Counted from the stretch's first letter, positions 33,338 through 42,279 are shown. The stretch: DNA of 64,000 bases from Sphingobium baderi (GCF_001456115.1 NZ_CP013267.1:9562-73561); one strand, 5' to 3'. Numbers and translations: made by a program. The notes: generated from the letters alone by a model not told the origin.

Positions 33338-34321
33338 ATGAAGAAGATCGCCTATTTCGCCGCCGCCCTCGCGGCGCTGCCTTCGATCGCGTCCGCGCAG
33401 GACGGCCCGCCGCTTCCCGACGACATGCCGCCCGCGAACGCGCCCATGCCTGCCGGTGGAGGGGCGCAAGTAGATCCCAATGCCTATATCAGCCCGCGCA
33501 ATCCGAACCTGACGCGCACCCAGCGCGAGGGTCTGTCGATCGCGCGGCGCTGGCAGGCGGAAAGCGCCGAAGGCATCAAGCCGGTGCCGGGCACCGAAGG
33601 CGCGGTATTGTTCGCCTTCGGCACCTCCGAACCCTCCGTGGTCTGTGCTGTGCTGCAAATCTGCGATGTGCAGTTGCAGCCGGGCGAGAACATCAATTCG
33701 GTCAACGTGGGCGATAGCGCCCGCTGGCTGATCGAACCGGCCGTTTCCAATTCCGGGCCGAACGAAACCCAGCATCTTATCATCAAGCCGCTCGATGCGA
33801 ACTTGAATACAACGCTGATCGTGACGACCGATCGCCGCACCTACCATATCCGGTTGGTGTCGCACCGGACGCAATTCATGTCGCGGGTGGCGTTCACCTA
33901 TCCCGATGAAGCGCAAGCCAAATGGGCCGCTTTCCGCGCTCGATCGGACACGGCGCGCGCCGAAAACACGATGGCGGTGCCCGATGGCGCGCGCGGGACG
34001 GGCAGGGGAGGGAGCGAATATCTCTCCAATCTCGATTTCCACTATAGCGTTGACGGCCGCGCACGCTGGAAGCCCGTCCGGGTTTACAATGATGGCGTCA
34101 AAACCATCATCGAAATGCCGCACGCGATGGAGCAGACGGAAGCGCCATCGCTGCTGATCGTCCGGGCCGGGGGCAGCGTCTCCAAGGCGGCTGATACCTC
34201 CATCGTCAATTACCGGCTCCAAGATGGCCGCTACATTGTCGATCAGATTTTTGACCAAGCGGTCCTCATCTCCGGTGTCGGCAAGCGCCAAGAGCGCGTC
34301 ACCATCACAAGGGGGGGCTGA
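33338..34321 (+). CDS. trbG: TrbG (VirB9-like) outer-membrane core protein
   Basis: 327 residues from the ATG at 33338 (GGGAGGG upstream). Signal peptide 'MKKIAYFAAALAALPSIASA' is followed by a Pro-rich linker. 'CDVQLQPGENINSVNVGDSARWLIEPA' and 'SNLDFHYSVDGRARWKPVRVYNDGVKTIIEMP' are the two VirB9/TrbG signature blocks. It forms the outer layer of the type IV secretion core with TrbH and TrbI. Confidence 0.93.
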   Translation: MKKIAYFAAALAALPSIASAQDGPPLPDDMPPANAPMPAGGGAQVDPNAYISPRNPNLTRTQREGLSIARRWQAESAEGIKPVPGTEGAVLFAFGTSEPSVVCAVLQICDVQLQPGENINSVNVGDSARWLIEPAVSNSGPNETQHLIIKPLDANLNTTLIVTTDRRTYHIRLVSHRTQFMSRVAFTYPDEAQAKWAAFRARSDTARAENTMAVPDGARGTGRGGSEYLSNLDFHYSVDGRARWKPVRVYNDGVKTIIEMPHAMEQTEAPSLLIVRAGGSVSKAADTSIVNYRLQDGRYIVDQIFDQAVLISGVGKRQERVTITRGG

Positions 34322-34323
34322 TC

Positions 34324-35097
34324 GTGCGCGGTGCGATTTTTGTATCAGTGGCTTTCCTGCTTACGAGCTGCGCGGGCGTTTCGCACCGGGACAGCTTCGC
34401 CGTTCCGGCTCCTCCCGATCAGGCCCAAGCCCTCGTTGACGATTCCGTGGCGGAGCTGGTGAAACTCTACCCGCCTGCGATTAGCCGGGTGCTGATCCCG
34501 ACTACCGGGGGCGGGGCCTATGGTGACGGCTTGCGCTCCTCGATGCGCCAAGCAGGCTATGCGGTGATTGAGGCGGGCAAGGGCGTGAAGCCCGATCCTG
34601 CGGCCACGCCGTTGCGCTATTACGTCGATCAGCCAATTGCCGATTCCTACCGCGTGACGCTGCGGGTCGGCGCGCAAACTTTCTCCCGCATCTATGGCGT
34701 GGATGAAAAGGGTATCTACCCGTCTGCCGGGTGGGCGCTCGATCTGACCGGCGCAACGCCGGAGCTGATCGAACGGGCGAACCGGCCCGTAGCGCCTGCC
34801 GCACCTCCTCCCGTTCCGTCGCCCGTCGCCAGCACGCAACCCGGCTTCGGCAGCAATGGAACAGAGGCCGGAACGTGGTCTGTCAGCCTGACGGGCTTCT
34901 CCTCCGAAAGCGCAGCACGCGCCTATTGGCGCGCGACGGCGCGCCTTCGCCCTTCGTGGGCGAGCGTGACGCCGCGCTTTGTCCAAAACGGACGCTCTCA
35001 CGGCATCCAATTCGGACAGTTTCAATCCAGCGCGACGGCGCGCGCCAAGTGCAAGGGCATCCGTGCCGCGCGCTGTGGCGTCGTCAAGGCCGGGTAA
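34324..35097 (+). CDS. trbH: TrbH-position conjugal lipoprotein with SPOR-like C-terminus
   Basis: 257 residues from a GTG at 34324. The start 'MRGAIFVSVAFLLTSCAG' is a lipoprotein signal with the lipobox Cys at about residue 16. The middle resembles TrbH-type lipoproteins ('RVTLRVGAQTFSRIYGV'). The C-terminal ~70 residues ('TWSVSLTGFSSESAARAYWR' and 'IQFGQFQSSATARAKC') look like a SPOR peptidoglycan-binding domain, which is not a usual TrbH feature. The name rests mainly on its place between trbG and trbI. Confidence 0.7.
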   Translation: MRGAIFVSVAFLLTSCAGVSHRDSFAVPAPPDQAQALVDDSVAELVKLYPPAISRVLIPTTGGGAYGDGLRSSMRQAGYAVIEAGKGVKPDPAATPLRYYVDQPIADSYRVTLRVGAQTFSRIYGVDEKGIYPSAGWALDLTGATPELIERANRPVAPAAPPPVPSPVASTQPGFGSNGTEAGTWSVSLTGFSSESAARAYWRATARLRPSWASVTPRFVQNGRSHGIQFGQFQSSATARAKCKGIRAARCGVVKAG

Positions 35098-35109
35098 GGG
35101 GGTAGGTTT

Positions 35110-36477
35110 ATGTCTGATGCTGATAGCATGTCGCCGGAAGCCTCGCCGGGCGGTGCAGCGGACGGGAACAGCGGGCGCTTGGTGACGGGAGTTCGCAGGG
35201 TCAATAATGCGCCGCTGCTGATCGTCCTCGGCATTGTGGCGCTGTTCATCGCCATCGTGGTGTCGATTATGATTGATCGCTCCTCGGACAATGCGGCGAC
35301 CAAGGTTCAACCGGCTGTCGGTCAAAGCTCGGCCGATGTTGCGAACAAGGTTGCGGGGACCGCTCCAAGCGGTGCTGCGGAAGTGATGGCGAACGCGCCC
35401 CCGCTGCCGCCTGCCGATGGCATCCCGGTCGCGCCGGTCGATCCCAATGCGCCGCCAACCGTCACCGCCTCGCCAGCGCAACCCAACGGCCCCACGGCGG
35501 CCGATCTGCGCCGGGCACGCATGGAAGCGATACGCGAAGCACGCCTTGCCCAATTTGGCAGCGCCGTGCGCTCTCCTACCGCCCTGAAATGGCAGGACGG
35601 CCGCAATGGGGCATCCTCTGGCGCTGGCGGCATGAGTGGCGGCGCTGATCCGGCAACCCAGCTCGTCGCCCTGCAACAGCAAATGGCCGCTGCAATGGCG
35701 CAGGGCCGCCAGCCCTCGGCCTCCGACATTGCCACCCTTACGGCCCTGTCAAACCAAGTGGCCGGGGGAGGAGCCGGAGCCGGGCAGGGTGCCGCCAATG
35801 CCCGCCCGCCTGCCAACTATGGCCAGTTCGCCAACAATGCGGGTGGCAATCGCTGGGCCTCGAACAGCCAAGTAGAAGCGCCCTCCCGCTACCAGCTCCG
35901 CGCGGGCTTCGTAATTCCCGGCACGCTGATCTCCGGCATCAACTCGCAAATACCGGGGCAGATTGTCGCGCAAGTTTCCCAAAACGTGTTCGATACCGCG
36001 ACGGGCCGCTATCTCCTGATCCCGCAAGGCTCCCGCCTTGTCGGCGCGTATGATTCCAACCCGGTCTTTGGGCAGACGCGCGCGCTCATCGCGTGGCAAC
36101 GGATCATCTTTCCTGACGGCAAGGCGATCGACCTTGGCGCTATGCCGGGGTCAGACAGCGCGGGCTATGCCGGGTTCCATGACCAAGTGAACGCGCATTG
36201 GTTCCGTATCTTCGGCTCCGCTCTGCTTATGTCTGGTGTGACCGCTGGCGTAACCCTTAGTCAGCCGCAAACCGGCCTCAACGCCAATGGCACCATGTCC
36301 GCCAGCCAAGCCCTTAGCCAAGCTCTCGGCCAGCAGCTCGGACAGACCACGGCGATGATGATTGAGCGCAATCTGAACATATCGCCCACGCTGATTATCC
36401 GGCCCGGCTTCCGCTTCAATGTGGTCGTCGTGAAAGACCTCACATTTTCAAAGCCTTACCGCTCATTCGATTATTGA
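35110..36477 (+). CDS. trbI: TrbI (VirB10-like) conjugal transfer protein
   Basis: 455 residues. A short cytoplasmic tail leads to the membrane helix 'APLLIVLGIVALFIAIVVSIM'. A long Pro/Ala-rich periplasmic linker follows, then the core 'SRYQLRAGFVIPGTLISGINSQIPGQIVAQVSQNVFDTATGRYLLIPQGSRLVGAYD' and the antenna/C-terminal region. It spans both membranes and senses ATPase activity. Intact, unlike the second trbI at 27402. Confidence 0.93.
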   Translation: MSDADSMSPEASPGGAADGNSGRLVTGVRRVNNAPLLIVLGIVALFIAIVVSIMIDRSSDNAATKVQPAVGQSSADVANKVAGTAPSGAAEVMANAPPLPPADGIPVAPVDPNAPPTVTASPAQPNGPTAADLRRARMEAIREARLAQFGSAVRSPTALKWQDGRNGASSGAGGMSGGADPATQLVALQQQMAAAMAQGRQPSASDIATLTALSNQVAGGGAGAGQGAANARPPANYGQFANNAGGNRWASNSQVEAPSRYQLRAGFVIPGTLISGINSQIPGQIVAQVSQNVFDTATGRYLLIPQGSRLVGAYDSNPVFGQTRALIAWQRIIFPDGKAIDLGAMPGSDSAGYAGFHDQVNAHWFRIFGSALLMSGVTAGVTLSQPQTGLNANGTMSASQALSQALGQQLGQTTAMMIERNLNISPTLIIRPGFRFNVVVVKDLTFSKPYRSFDY

Positions 36478-36502
36478 CGCCAGATGAAAGGGAGCAAGCA
36501 AA

Positions 36503-37258
36503 ATGAAGTCTCGAATTTTAGCCGCTAAAATTTCTTTGGCGATCACTCTCGCGCTGGCGGCCCCGTCCGCCAATGCGCAAATCTCGGTTATCGACGTTGC
36601 GAACGTCCGCCAGACAACCGTTTCCGCGCTGCAAAACGTCGCCACGGTGGCGAAGCAAATCCAGCAGTATCAGACGCAGCTACAGCAATACCAAAATATG
36701 ATTCAGAACACGGTCGGCGCGCCGGTCCAGCTCTGGCAGCAGGCTACGCAAACGATCGACAGCCTCCAAGGGCAGGTCAATCAAATCAGCTCGTTCGCTC
36801 GTCAAGCTGGCGACGTGAACACCTACATGAATCAATTCAAAAATCCGTCTTACTATCAGACCAATGCTTGCACGTTCGGGAACTGCACGGCGGCGCAGCG
36901 CGCGGCGGCTCTGTCCGCTACTCGCGCCCGCACGACAAGCCAGATGGCCGCAAATGCCGACGCTATGAACGGCATCAACAGCGCCATGACAACGCTTGCG
37001 TCTGACGGCCAGCGCCTCGACCAGTTGCAGGCCAATGCCACGGGTGCGAGCGGGCAAATGCAAGCCCTGTCCTACGCCAATCAATTTGCGGCCCAACAAG
37101 CCAGTGAGTTGCAGAAAATTCGCGGCGTCCTGCTCGCGCAAAGCGCCGCGCTGACGGCTCAATCGCAATATCAGCTCGATCGCGATGCTGCGGCAACAGA
37201 GGCATCGGCCGCAATGCGGAAAACCAAACCGACGCCGATCGGAACCTATCAGAATTAA
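36503..37258 (+). CDS. trbJ: TrbJ (VirB5-like) conjugal transfer protein
   Basis: 251 residues with AAAGGGAG upstream. Signal peptide 'AAKISLAITLALAAPSANA' is followed by 'QISVIDVANVRQTTVSALQNVATVAKQIQQYQTQLQQYQNMI', the helical TrbJ pattern. A Cys pair occurs in 'NACTFGNC'. VirB5-like proteins are minor pilus components. The last ten residues (KPTPIGTYQN) are repeated at the end of trbK. Confidence 0.88.
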   Translation: MKSRILAAKISLAITLALAAPSANAQISVIDVANVRQTTVSALQNVATVAKQIQQYQTQLQQYQNMIQNTVGAPVQLWQQATQTIDSLQGQVNQISSFARQAGDVNTYMNQFKNPSYYQTNACTFGNCTAAQRAAALSATRARTTSQMAANADAMNGINSAMTTLASDGQRLDQLQANATGASGQMQALSYANQFAAQQASELQKIRGVLLAQSAALTAQSQYQLDRDAAATEASAAMRKTKPTPIGTYQN

Positions 37259-37513
37259 GGAAAGCCCATGCCGAAATTGCGTCAACTTATCGCCGCGTCC
37301 TGCTGCACCGCTACACTTCTTCTCGCGGCCTGCGGCAAGTCCGAGTCCGAACCGAAAACGATGCTCTATTACTCTCAACACCTAGACGAAGCCCGCGAGA
37401 AGGTCGCCCGATGCAAATCCGGCGTCGAAACCGACGCGGAGTGCCAAGAAGCGGGCAGCGCACTAGCGCACGAAACCAAGCCGACGCCGATCGGAACCTA
37501 TCAGAATTGAGGA
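37220..37513 (+). repeat. Direct repeat joining the ends of trbJ and trbK
   Basis: About 40 bases ending trbJ (37220-37260) recur at the end of trbK (37473-37513) with two or three differences. Both encode the tail KPTPIGTYQN and include the stop and following GGA. The second copy must have been appended by duplication, since the tail is out of keeping with the rest of TrbK. Confidence 0.75.
37268..37510 (+). CDS. trbK: TrbK/EexN-like entry-exclusion lipoprotein
   Basis: 80 residues. 'RQLIAASCCTATLLLAACGKSESEP' has a lipobox (LLAAC). 'TMLYYSQHLDEAREKVARCKSGVETDAECQEAGSAL' with two spaced Cys is the EexN pattern of surface-exclusion lipoproteins. Its place between trbJ and trbL is that of trbK in RP4. 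The last ten residues duplicate the TrbJ C-terminus. Confidence 0.8.
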   Translation: MPKLRQLIAASCCTATLLLAACGKSESEPKTMLYYSQHLDEAREKVARCKSGVETDAECQEAGSALAHETKPTPIGTYQN

Positions 37514-37520
37514 TAGCACT

Positions 37521-39236
37521 ATGAAGGCTCTGGCTCGCCTACACCTGTCCGCCTTGGGGGTGGCGCTCACGCTCGCCGCGACTCCCGCCTATGCGCAATC
37601 GCAAGGTATGCTCGATAATGTTCTGAACAAATATAAGAGCATGGCGGCGGCGTGGGCGAGCGTCTTCACAACGCACGCGACAATTCTATTCGGCACACTA
37701 GCGGCGGTCAGCCTCATTTGGACGTTCGGGGTAATGGCGTTGCGCCGCGCCGATCTTGGCGAATTTGCTTCGGAAGCAATTCGCTTCGCCATCTTCTGCG
37801 GCTTCTTCTGGTGGCTGCTCATCAACGGCCCGGCGATCGGCTTGGCGATCATTGAAGGGCTGCGCTCGTTGGGTGCGCAGGCATCCGGCCTGCCTAACAA
37901 TCTCGCGCCATCGGGTATTGTGGACATTGGTTTCGACATTTTCCGCCAAGCTGTCGAAGCGTCCAGCGTCCTAACTCCGGTCGATTCCGCTCTTTCTATC
38001 TTGGTTTCACTGGGCATCCTGATTGTTTTGGCTCTCGTCGGCGTGAATATGCTGCTGCTGTTGGCCTCCGGCTATGTCCTCGCCTATGCCGGGGTTATCT
38101 TTTTGGGCTTCGGCGGCGCGCGGTGGACCAGCGATATTGCGCTGAACTATTTCAAAACGGTGGTCGCGGTGGGCGCGTCCCTGATGACGATGGTTCTTAT
38201 CGTCGGCGTCGGCAAAACCTTCCTTGACCAATATTATGCCGCAACGGGCGAGGGTTCGTCTCTCCAAGATTTAGGGACCATGCTTGTCTTCGCGGTCGTC
38301 CTTCTGGCGCTCGTAAACAAGGTTCCCGCGATGGTCGGGGGCGTTATAAGCGGCGGCTCGATCCACGCGGCGGGCGGTATCGGAGCCTTTGGGGCAGGGG
38401 CCGCGCTGGGTGCTGCCGGGATGGCCGCTGGGGCGGCGGCCACGGGTGGAGCTATGATCGCTGCTGGCGCGATGAACGCTGCGGGTGGAGCCAGCGCGAT
38501 CAAGGCCGCCTTCGCTGCCGCTGGTGGGAGCGGTGGTGAAGGCGGCCAAACCGGCATGGGAGGCGGGCAACCGCTTTCGTCGGCGGGCGACATGCCGGGA
38601 GGCGGCGATAACGGCGGCGGCGGTGGCGGTGGGGGCGGCGGCACGCCCCTTAGCGTCGCTATGGGCGGCGATGGCGGTTCCCCCCCGGCCAATGACAACA
38701 GCGGCCTTCAAGGCGGCTCGGAAGCCGCCAGCGCGGGCGGTGGCACGGCTGCAAGCGCCGCTGCGGGTAGCGAGGCGGCCGATCGTGAAGACGGCAACGG
38801 CGGCGGCGCTGCCGGTGGCTCGCCTGCGGGGGAGGGGGAGGCCAGCTCCGCCAGCTCGCAAGGTGAAGGCGCGCCCGAAAGTGGCGACACTGGCGGCACG
38901 CAACGCACCGGCCTTAGCCGTGCGGCGAAAACCGCAAGCATCCTCGGCGGCGCTGCCGCTGGTATGGCGGTGGGCGCTTTGAAAGAGCGGGTGGGAAATA
39001 CGGTGGGCGGCCGACTGGCGGCCAATATCCGCGCGTCGGCCGCCTCGGCATCGTCGGGAAGTGAAACGCTCGCTCCCGCGACCGGCGCGGGCAGTCCCGC
39101 CAGCTCGTCCGATTCATCGCCACCCCCCACGGCGCAATTCGCGGGCGATACCATTTCGGCCGCCCGTGATGCGGGCGACATGGAGACGCCAGAGGATGAA
39201 GTTGCGGCCTTCGTCCAGAGAAGGGGGGACAGCTAA
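37521..39236 (+). CDS. trbL: TrbL (VirB6-like) polytopic conjugal transfer protein
   Basis: 571 residues. Signal peptide to 'AATPAYA'. 'MLDNVLNKYKSMAAAWASVFTTHATILFGTLAAVSLIWTFGVMAL' and several membrane helices up to about residue 275 define TrbL. The following ~230 residues are Gly/Ala/Ser-rich and low-complexity ('GGGDNGGGGGGGGGGTPL'), typical of TrbL tails. It forms the inner-membrane channel platform. Confidence 0.93.
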   Translation: MKALARLHLSALGVALTLAATPAYAQSQGMLDNVLNKYKSMAAAWASVFTTHATILFGTLAAVSLIWTFGVMALRRADLGEFASEAIRFAIFCGFFWWLLINGPAIGLAIIEGLRSLGAQASGLPNNLAPSGIVDIGFDIFRQAVEASSVLTPVDSALSILVSLGILIVLALVGVNMLLLLASGYVLAYAGVIFLGFGGARWTSDIALNYFKTVVAVGASLMTMVLIVGVGKTFLDQYYAATGEGSSLQDLGTMLVFAVVLLALVNKVPAMVGGVISGGSIHAAGGIGAFGAGAALGAAGMAAGAAATGGAMIAAGAMNAAGGASAIKAAFAAAGGSGGEGGQTGMGGGQPLSSAGDMPGGGDNGGGGGGGGGGTPLSVAMGGDGGSPPANDNSGLQGGSEAASAGGGTAASAAAGSEAADREDGNGGGAAGGSPAGEGEASSASSQGEGAPESGDTGGTQRTGLSRAAKTASILGGAAAGMAVGALKERVGNTVGGRLAANIRASAASASSGSETLAPATGAGSPASSSDSSPPPTAQFAGDTISAARDAGDMETPEDEVAAFVQRRGDS

Positions 39237-39238
39237 TC

Positions 39239-40351
39239 ATGGCCGCTGATCTGCCTCCGGTTGTCATAGAAGAACGGGTGCAATGCTCGATCGCGGCGGC
39301 GCTGCGCTATAACATTCCGGCGAACGTCATGCTGGCGGTCGCGGAACAAGAGAACGGTCGGCCCGGCGCGCGCGTCCAGAACACCAATAACACCGCCGAT
39401 CTTGGCTCGATGCAGCTCAATTCCAGCTATATTCAATCGCTGGCACGCTACGGCATCCGGCCCGAATATGTGCTTGCGGCGGGGTGCTATCCCTACAACC
39501 TCGCTGCATGGCGTATCAGAAACCATATCCGGGATGACAAGGGCGACCTGTGGACGCGGGTTGCCAATTATCATTCCCGAACGCCGGTCCATAATGCCCG
39601 CTATCGGGCGCTGATTATGGCGAAAGGCGCACGCTGGGAGGCGTGGCTTTCCTCGCGCTATAATACCTACAGCGTGAACGGCGTGCCGGTAAGCGGCGGC
39701 GCTCCTGCTGCGCGATCGACCTCGATCCCACTCACGATCACGGCGGCCGACGCGACGGGCGGGGGCCAGCTCGCGGCGCAACCCGCGATCGTCCAGCCCG
39801 AAGGCAGCGCCGACGCCTCGGCGGGCTATGTCGCCTCGATCTTGGCCGCTGCGTTCAATGCTCGCATAACCGATACGTGGCGGGCGCTGGAAGCCAATTA
39901 CGGGGCCGCCAACAGCTTTCACAAATATGGGCAGGCGGTGGATTTCGTGCCGCGTGCCGGGCTGCACACGATCACGCGCGAGCAAATCCGCGCCGTGATG
40001 GCGCAACATGGTATTCGCGTGGCGGAGCTGCTGGGGCCGGGGGACCGGGGCCATGCCGATCATTGGCATCTGGCTTTCTATACCGGCGATCAGACTCGGC
40101 CGCTCGATCGCGCTCAAATTGTCGTCGCCAGAGCGGAACGCGGGGTAGGGGGCCTAACCTCGGCGGCCGTGCAGCCGATGGCCAGCTATGAGGCTGCGCC
40201 AGCTCCACAAGCCCGCGTCATGGCGGCTCGGCCGAACGCCGCGCCTATTTCCGTTGCGGTGAATTTCCGGCGCGACATGCTGCATCCTTCGCCTACCGAT
40301 CCCACGGCGGACCCGCGATTTATTCCGCGCACAATCACCGCCAGCAATTGA
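39239..40351 (+). CDS. trbN: TrbN-position lytic transglycosylase fused to an M15-like peptidase domain
   Basis: 370 residues. Residues ~10-140 are an SLT-type transglycosylase ('IPANVMLAVAEQENGRPG' with the catalytic Glu, 'DLGSMQLNS', 'LAAWRIRNHI'). Residues ~195-290 contain 'SFHKYGQAVDFVPRAG' and 'RGHADHWHLAF', the His-x6-Asp and His ligand pattern of D,D-peptidase M15-type zinc enzymes. RP4 TrbN carries only the first activity. No signal peptide is obvious. It probably opens peptidoglycan for the channel. Confidence 0.85.
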   Translation: MAADLPPVVIEERVQCSIAAALRYNIPANVMLAVAEQENGRPGARVQNTNNTADLGSMQLNSSYIQSLARYGIRPEYVLAAGCYPYNLAAWRIRNHIRDDKGDLWTRVANYHSRTPVHNARYRALIMAKGARWEAWLSSRYNTYSVNGVPVSGGAPAARSTSIPLTITAADATGGGQLAAQPAIVQPEGSADASAGYVASILAAAFNARITDTWRALEANYGAANSFHKYGQAVDFVPRAGLHTITREQIRAVMAQHGIRVAELLGPGDRGHADHWHLAFYTGDQTRPLDRAQIVVARAERGVGGLTSAAVQPMASYEAAPAPQARVMAARPNAAPISVAVNFRRDMLHPSPTDPTADPRFIPRTITASN

Positions 40352-40371
40352 AGCGACGGCGCGCTAGGCGC

Positions 40372-40671
40372 TCAATTCGGCAAGCCGGTGTGGGCGCTGA
40401 TCCCCATCCCGGCCAGCTCCTCAATGAGCCAGTCTCGAAAGTCCGAAATGGATTTCGCGCCTTCGGCCCTCAAGGCGGCAACGTCTTCCTCTTTGAAACT
40501 CCAATCGTCCTTGCCGATGTGGCGCAAGGCGCGCCAAACGCAATGCTTCTGATAGCTGTAGATCGCGCAACGGAGATACCCGCGAACGATCTTTTCCATA
40601 GCCGCATCGTCATTGCGGTGGCGATCTAGCAATGCGTCAAGGTCGGCTACGGACGGATTGGGATCAAGCAT
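40372..40671 (-). CDS. Hypothetical protein, 99 aa
   Basis: Start at the ATG at 40671. 'VADLDALLDRHRNDDAAMEKIVRGYLRCAIYSYQKHCVWRALRHIG' is helical with a Cys pair; the rest reads 'SISDFRDWLIEELAGMGI'. No family recognised. It overlaps the 80-residue gene by eight bases and lies downstream of a TA pair on the minus strand. Confidence 0.5.
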   Translation of the reverse strand: MLDPNPSVADLDALLDRHRNDDAAMEKIVRGYLRCAIYSYQKHCVWRALRHIGKDDWSFKEEDVAALRAEGAKSISDFRDWLIEELAGMGISAHTGLPN

Positions 40672-40906
40672 GGTCGGCCTCGATCTGTAGGGCGAGCTGG
40701 GCGAGGCGATCGGGAGCAAGCAAGTCGTCGGCCGCAAGGTCGATAGCGAAGGGTTCGCCGGGTTCGGGCGGCCGTCGATCGGCGGCGAAAGCGGCAAGAT
40801 AGGGTTGCGCCGCGTCGGTTTCGATCCAGCGCCAGAAGGCAGGCCCTTGGCCGAATAGCCCGGCCTCGAACATATCGAGCCGGGCTTGCGCGAAATCATC
40901 GCACAT
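40664..40906 (-). CDS. Hypothetical protein, 80 aa
   Basis: 'MCDDFAQARLDMFEAGLFGQGPAFWRWIETDAAQPYLAAFAADRR' followed by an acidic, Leu-rich end. Its ATG overlaps the stop of the antitoxin gene (TAATG), so four genes from 41603 to 40372 appear to form one unit. Not recognised. Confidence 0.5.
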   Translation of the reverse strand: MCDDFAQARLDMFEAGLFGQGPAFWRWIETDAAQPYLAAFAADRRPPEPGEPFAIDLAADDLLAPDRLAQLALQIEADHA

Positions 40907-41232
40907 TAGGCGAAGTGGATCACGGCCGATTCAGTGGTCCGCCCCTGCGGGCGCACGACAATATCGACCTTGCAGCCAAGCCGGGTGAGCATGGCTAGAA
41001 GCCGCTCAACCGAGACGCTGCGGAACTGGCCTCGCAGGATGCGCGACAATTCCGGTTGGGTAGATCCCGTAACCTTGGCGGCGGCGATCTGCGTCAACTT
41101 CCGCTCCTGCATGGCCTCGGCCACACGGGTAACGAGCTGGGCTTTCAAAAGGTGGGTGTCGGGGTCGGCAAAGCCTAGATCGGCAAAGACATTGCCGCTG
41201 CCTTCCTCAATGATTTCGTCCTGTGCGCTCAT
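40906..41232 (-). CDS. XRE-type antitoxin (HigA2-like)
   Basis: 108 residues. 'LVTRVAEAMQERKLTQIAAAKVTGSTQPELSRILRGQFRSVSVERLLAMLTRLGCKVDIVV' is the helix-turn-helix antitoxin that accompanies Gp49-like toxins. It overlaps the toxin gene by four bases and is downstream of it. It should repress the promoter at about 41605-41660, where ATTATGC repeats are seen. Confidence 0.85.
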   Translation of the reverse strand: MSAQDEIIEEGSGNVFADLGFADPDTHLLKAQLVTRVAEAMQERKLTQIAAAKVTGSTQPELSRILRGQFRSVSVERLLAMLTRLGCKVDIVVRPQGRTTESAVIHFA

Positions 41233-41603
41233 GCTGTGCCTCGCGGGGTCTGGTGTTGCCGGTGATGCTCCTCGGCGGATTTCAGCCGCGTTCGGATCAA
41301 ATCCATATCGGCCTGCGGCGTGGCCTTGCCCTGCTTGGATTTCTTCTGGAAGGCGTGCAGGACATAGACCGCCTCCGCGAATTTGACCGTATAGACCGTG
41401 CGGAACGTATCGCCTTGGTGGTCGTCTATGATCTCGACCACGCCAGCGCCGCCAAAGCCCTTCAACGGCTTAGTGCTGGCGTGCTGCCCGCCTTGCTGCG
41501 CAAGGTGCAGGGCATAGCCCATTACGTCCTGCACATCGTCCGGGAACTCCCGAAAATCGCGCTTTGACGATGCCACCCATCGAACCGGCCGTTCCGTATC
41601 CAT
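41229..41603 (-). CDS. RelE-superfamily toxin (phage Gp49/HigB2-like)
   Basis: 124 residues from the ATG at 41603 (a longer frame starts at 41621). 'VRWVASSKRDFREFPDDVQDVMGYALHLAQQGGQHASTKPLKGFGGAGVVEIIDDHQGDTFRTVYTVKFAEAVYVLHAFQKKSKQG' is the Gp49 pattern with the conserved 'LHAFQKKSK'. These toxins are ribosome-dependent mRNA interferases. It is paired with the downstream XRE antitoxin. Confidence 0.87.
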   Translation of the reverse strand: MDTERPVRWVASSKRDFREFPDDVQDVMGYALHLAQQGGQHASTKPLKGFGGAGVVEIIDDHQGDTFRTVYTVKFAEAVYVLHAFQKKSKQGKATPQADMDLIRTRLKSAEEHHRQHQTPRGTA

Positions 41604-42024
41604 CGCGGCTATTATGCACAAATATACATAGCCCGCAAGCGGAAATTATGCGCGTATGTGCATATTGCCAGCTCGCTATGCCGATTGAGGCGACCGCGAT
41701 CGGGGCGGCTCAATCGAGCGCCCTGCGCGACGAATGTATCAACGCCGGGGATGCAGGGCCGTAATTTTATGCTAGAGGCCCGGCGCGGCCCACGCCCCCC
41801 AATTTGTGCGGCCGTCCACTTCCGACGATGGCCCGCAAGGACTAGCCATCGTCGGAAGACCAACAAACAATCTAGCCGATGCCACGCGCCGCCCCTGTCC
41901 GGGCAGGCGAGGGCTGCTTGCCGTTGTAATAAAATTACTGCTCAATCTGGCCCTAGTTGCGCGTGCAATTTCCCTATTGTTGAGTCATCGTCCTCCCTAC
42001 AGCGACCGAAAGGAGGACTAGGCT
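41604..42024. other. Intergenic region with promoter repeats and a perfect hairpin
   Basis: ATTATGCAC at about 41614 and ATTATGCGC at about 41644 probably mark the TA promoter. CTTCCGACGATGG (41819-41831) and CCATCGTCGGAAG (41846-41858) form a perfect 13-bp hairpin with a 14-base loop and no U-run. No convincing gene; a 38-codon frame from 41648 has no recognisable content. Confidence 0.5.
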
Positions 42025-42279
42025 ATGGTTGATTCTTCCAATATCTATCGAGAGCAACAGAAAGCGGTTGCCCTAGAGTTCATGGAAAAAGCTCTTGCGA
42101 TACTCGTTGAGGTCGATGATTCAGCCGCAGATTGTTATCTGCAACAATCAATAGATACGTGCATGGCGTCACCGCGCATGACATTTCCCGAAGATGAATT
42201 TTGGGATTGTGTTGATGAATTGCCACATTTGACCGATCGCGTCTTGTTCCTGCATCGGCAGAACGGGGTCGGTACATAG
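42025..42279 (+). pseudogene. Second sigma-region-4-like small gene, cut by a Tn3-type end
   Basis: Begins with AAGGAGG eight bases upstream. 'VALEFMEKALAILVEVDDSAADCYLQQSIDTCMASPRMTFPEDEFWDCVDELPHLTDRVLFLHRQN' aligns along its length with the restored gene at 8066-9253. Native sequence ends at about 42264; the last codons come from the GGGGTC terminus of a Tn3-family element. The helix-turn-helix is therefore missing. Confidence 0.7.
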
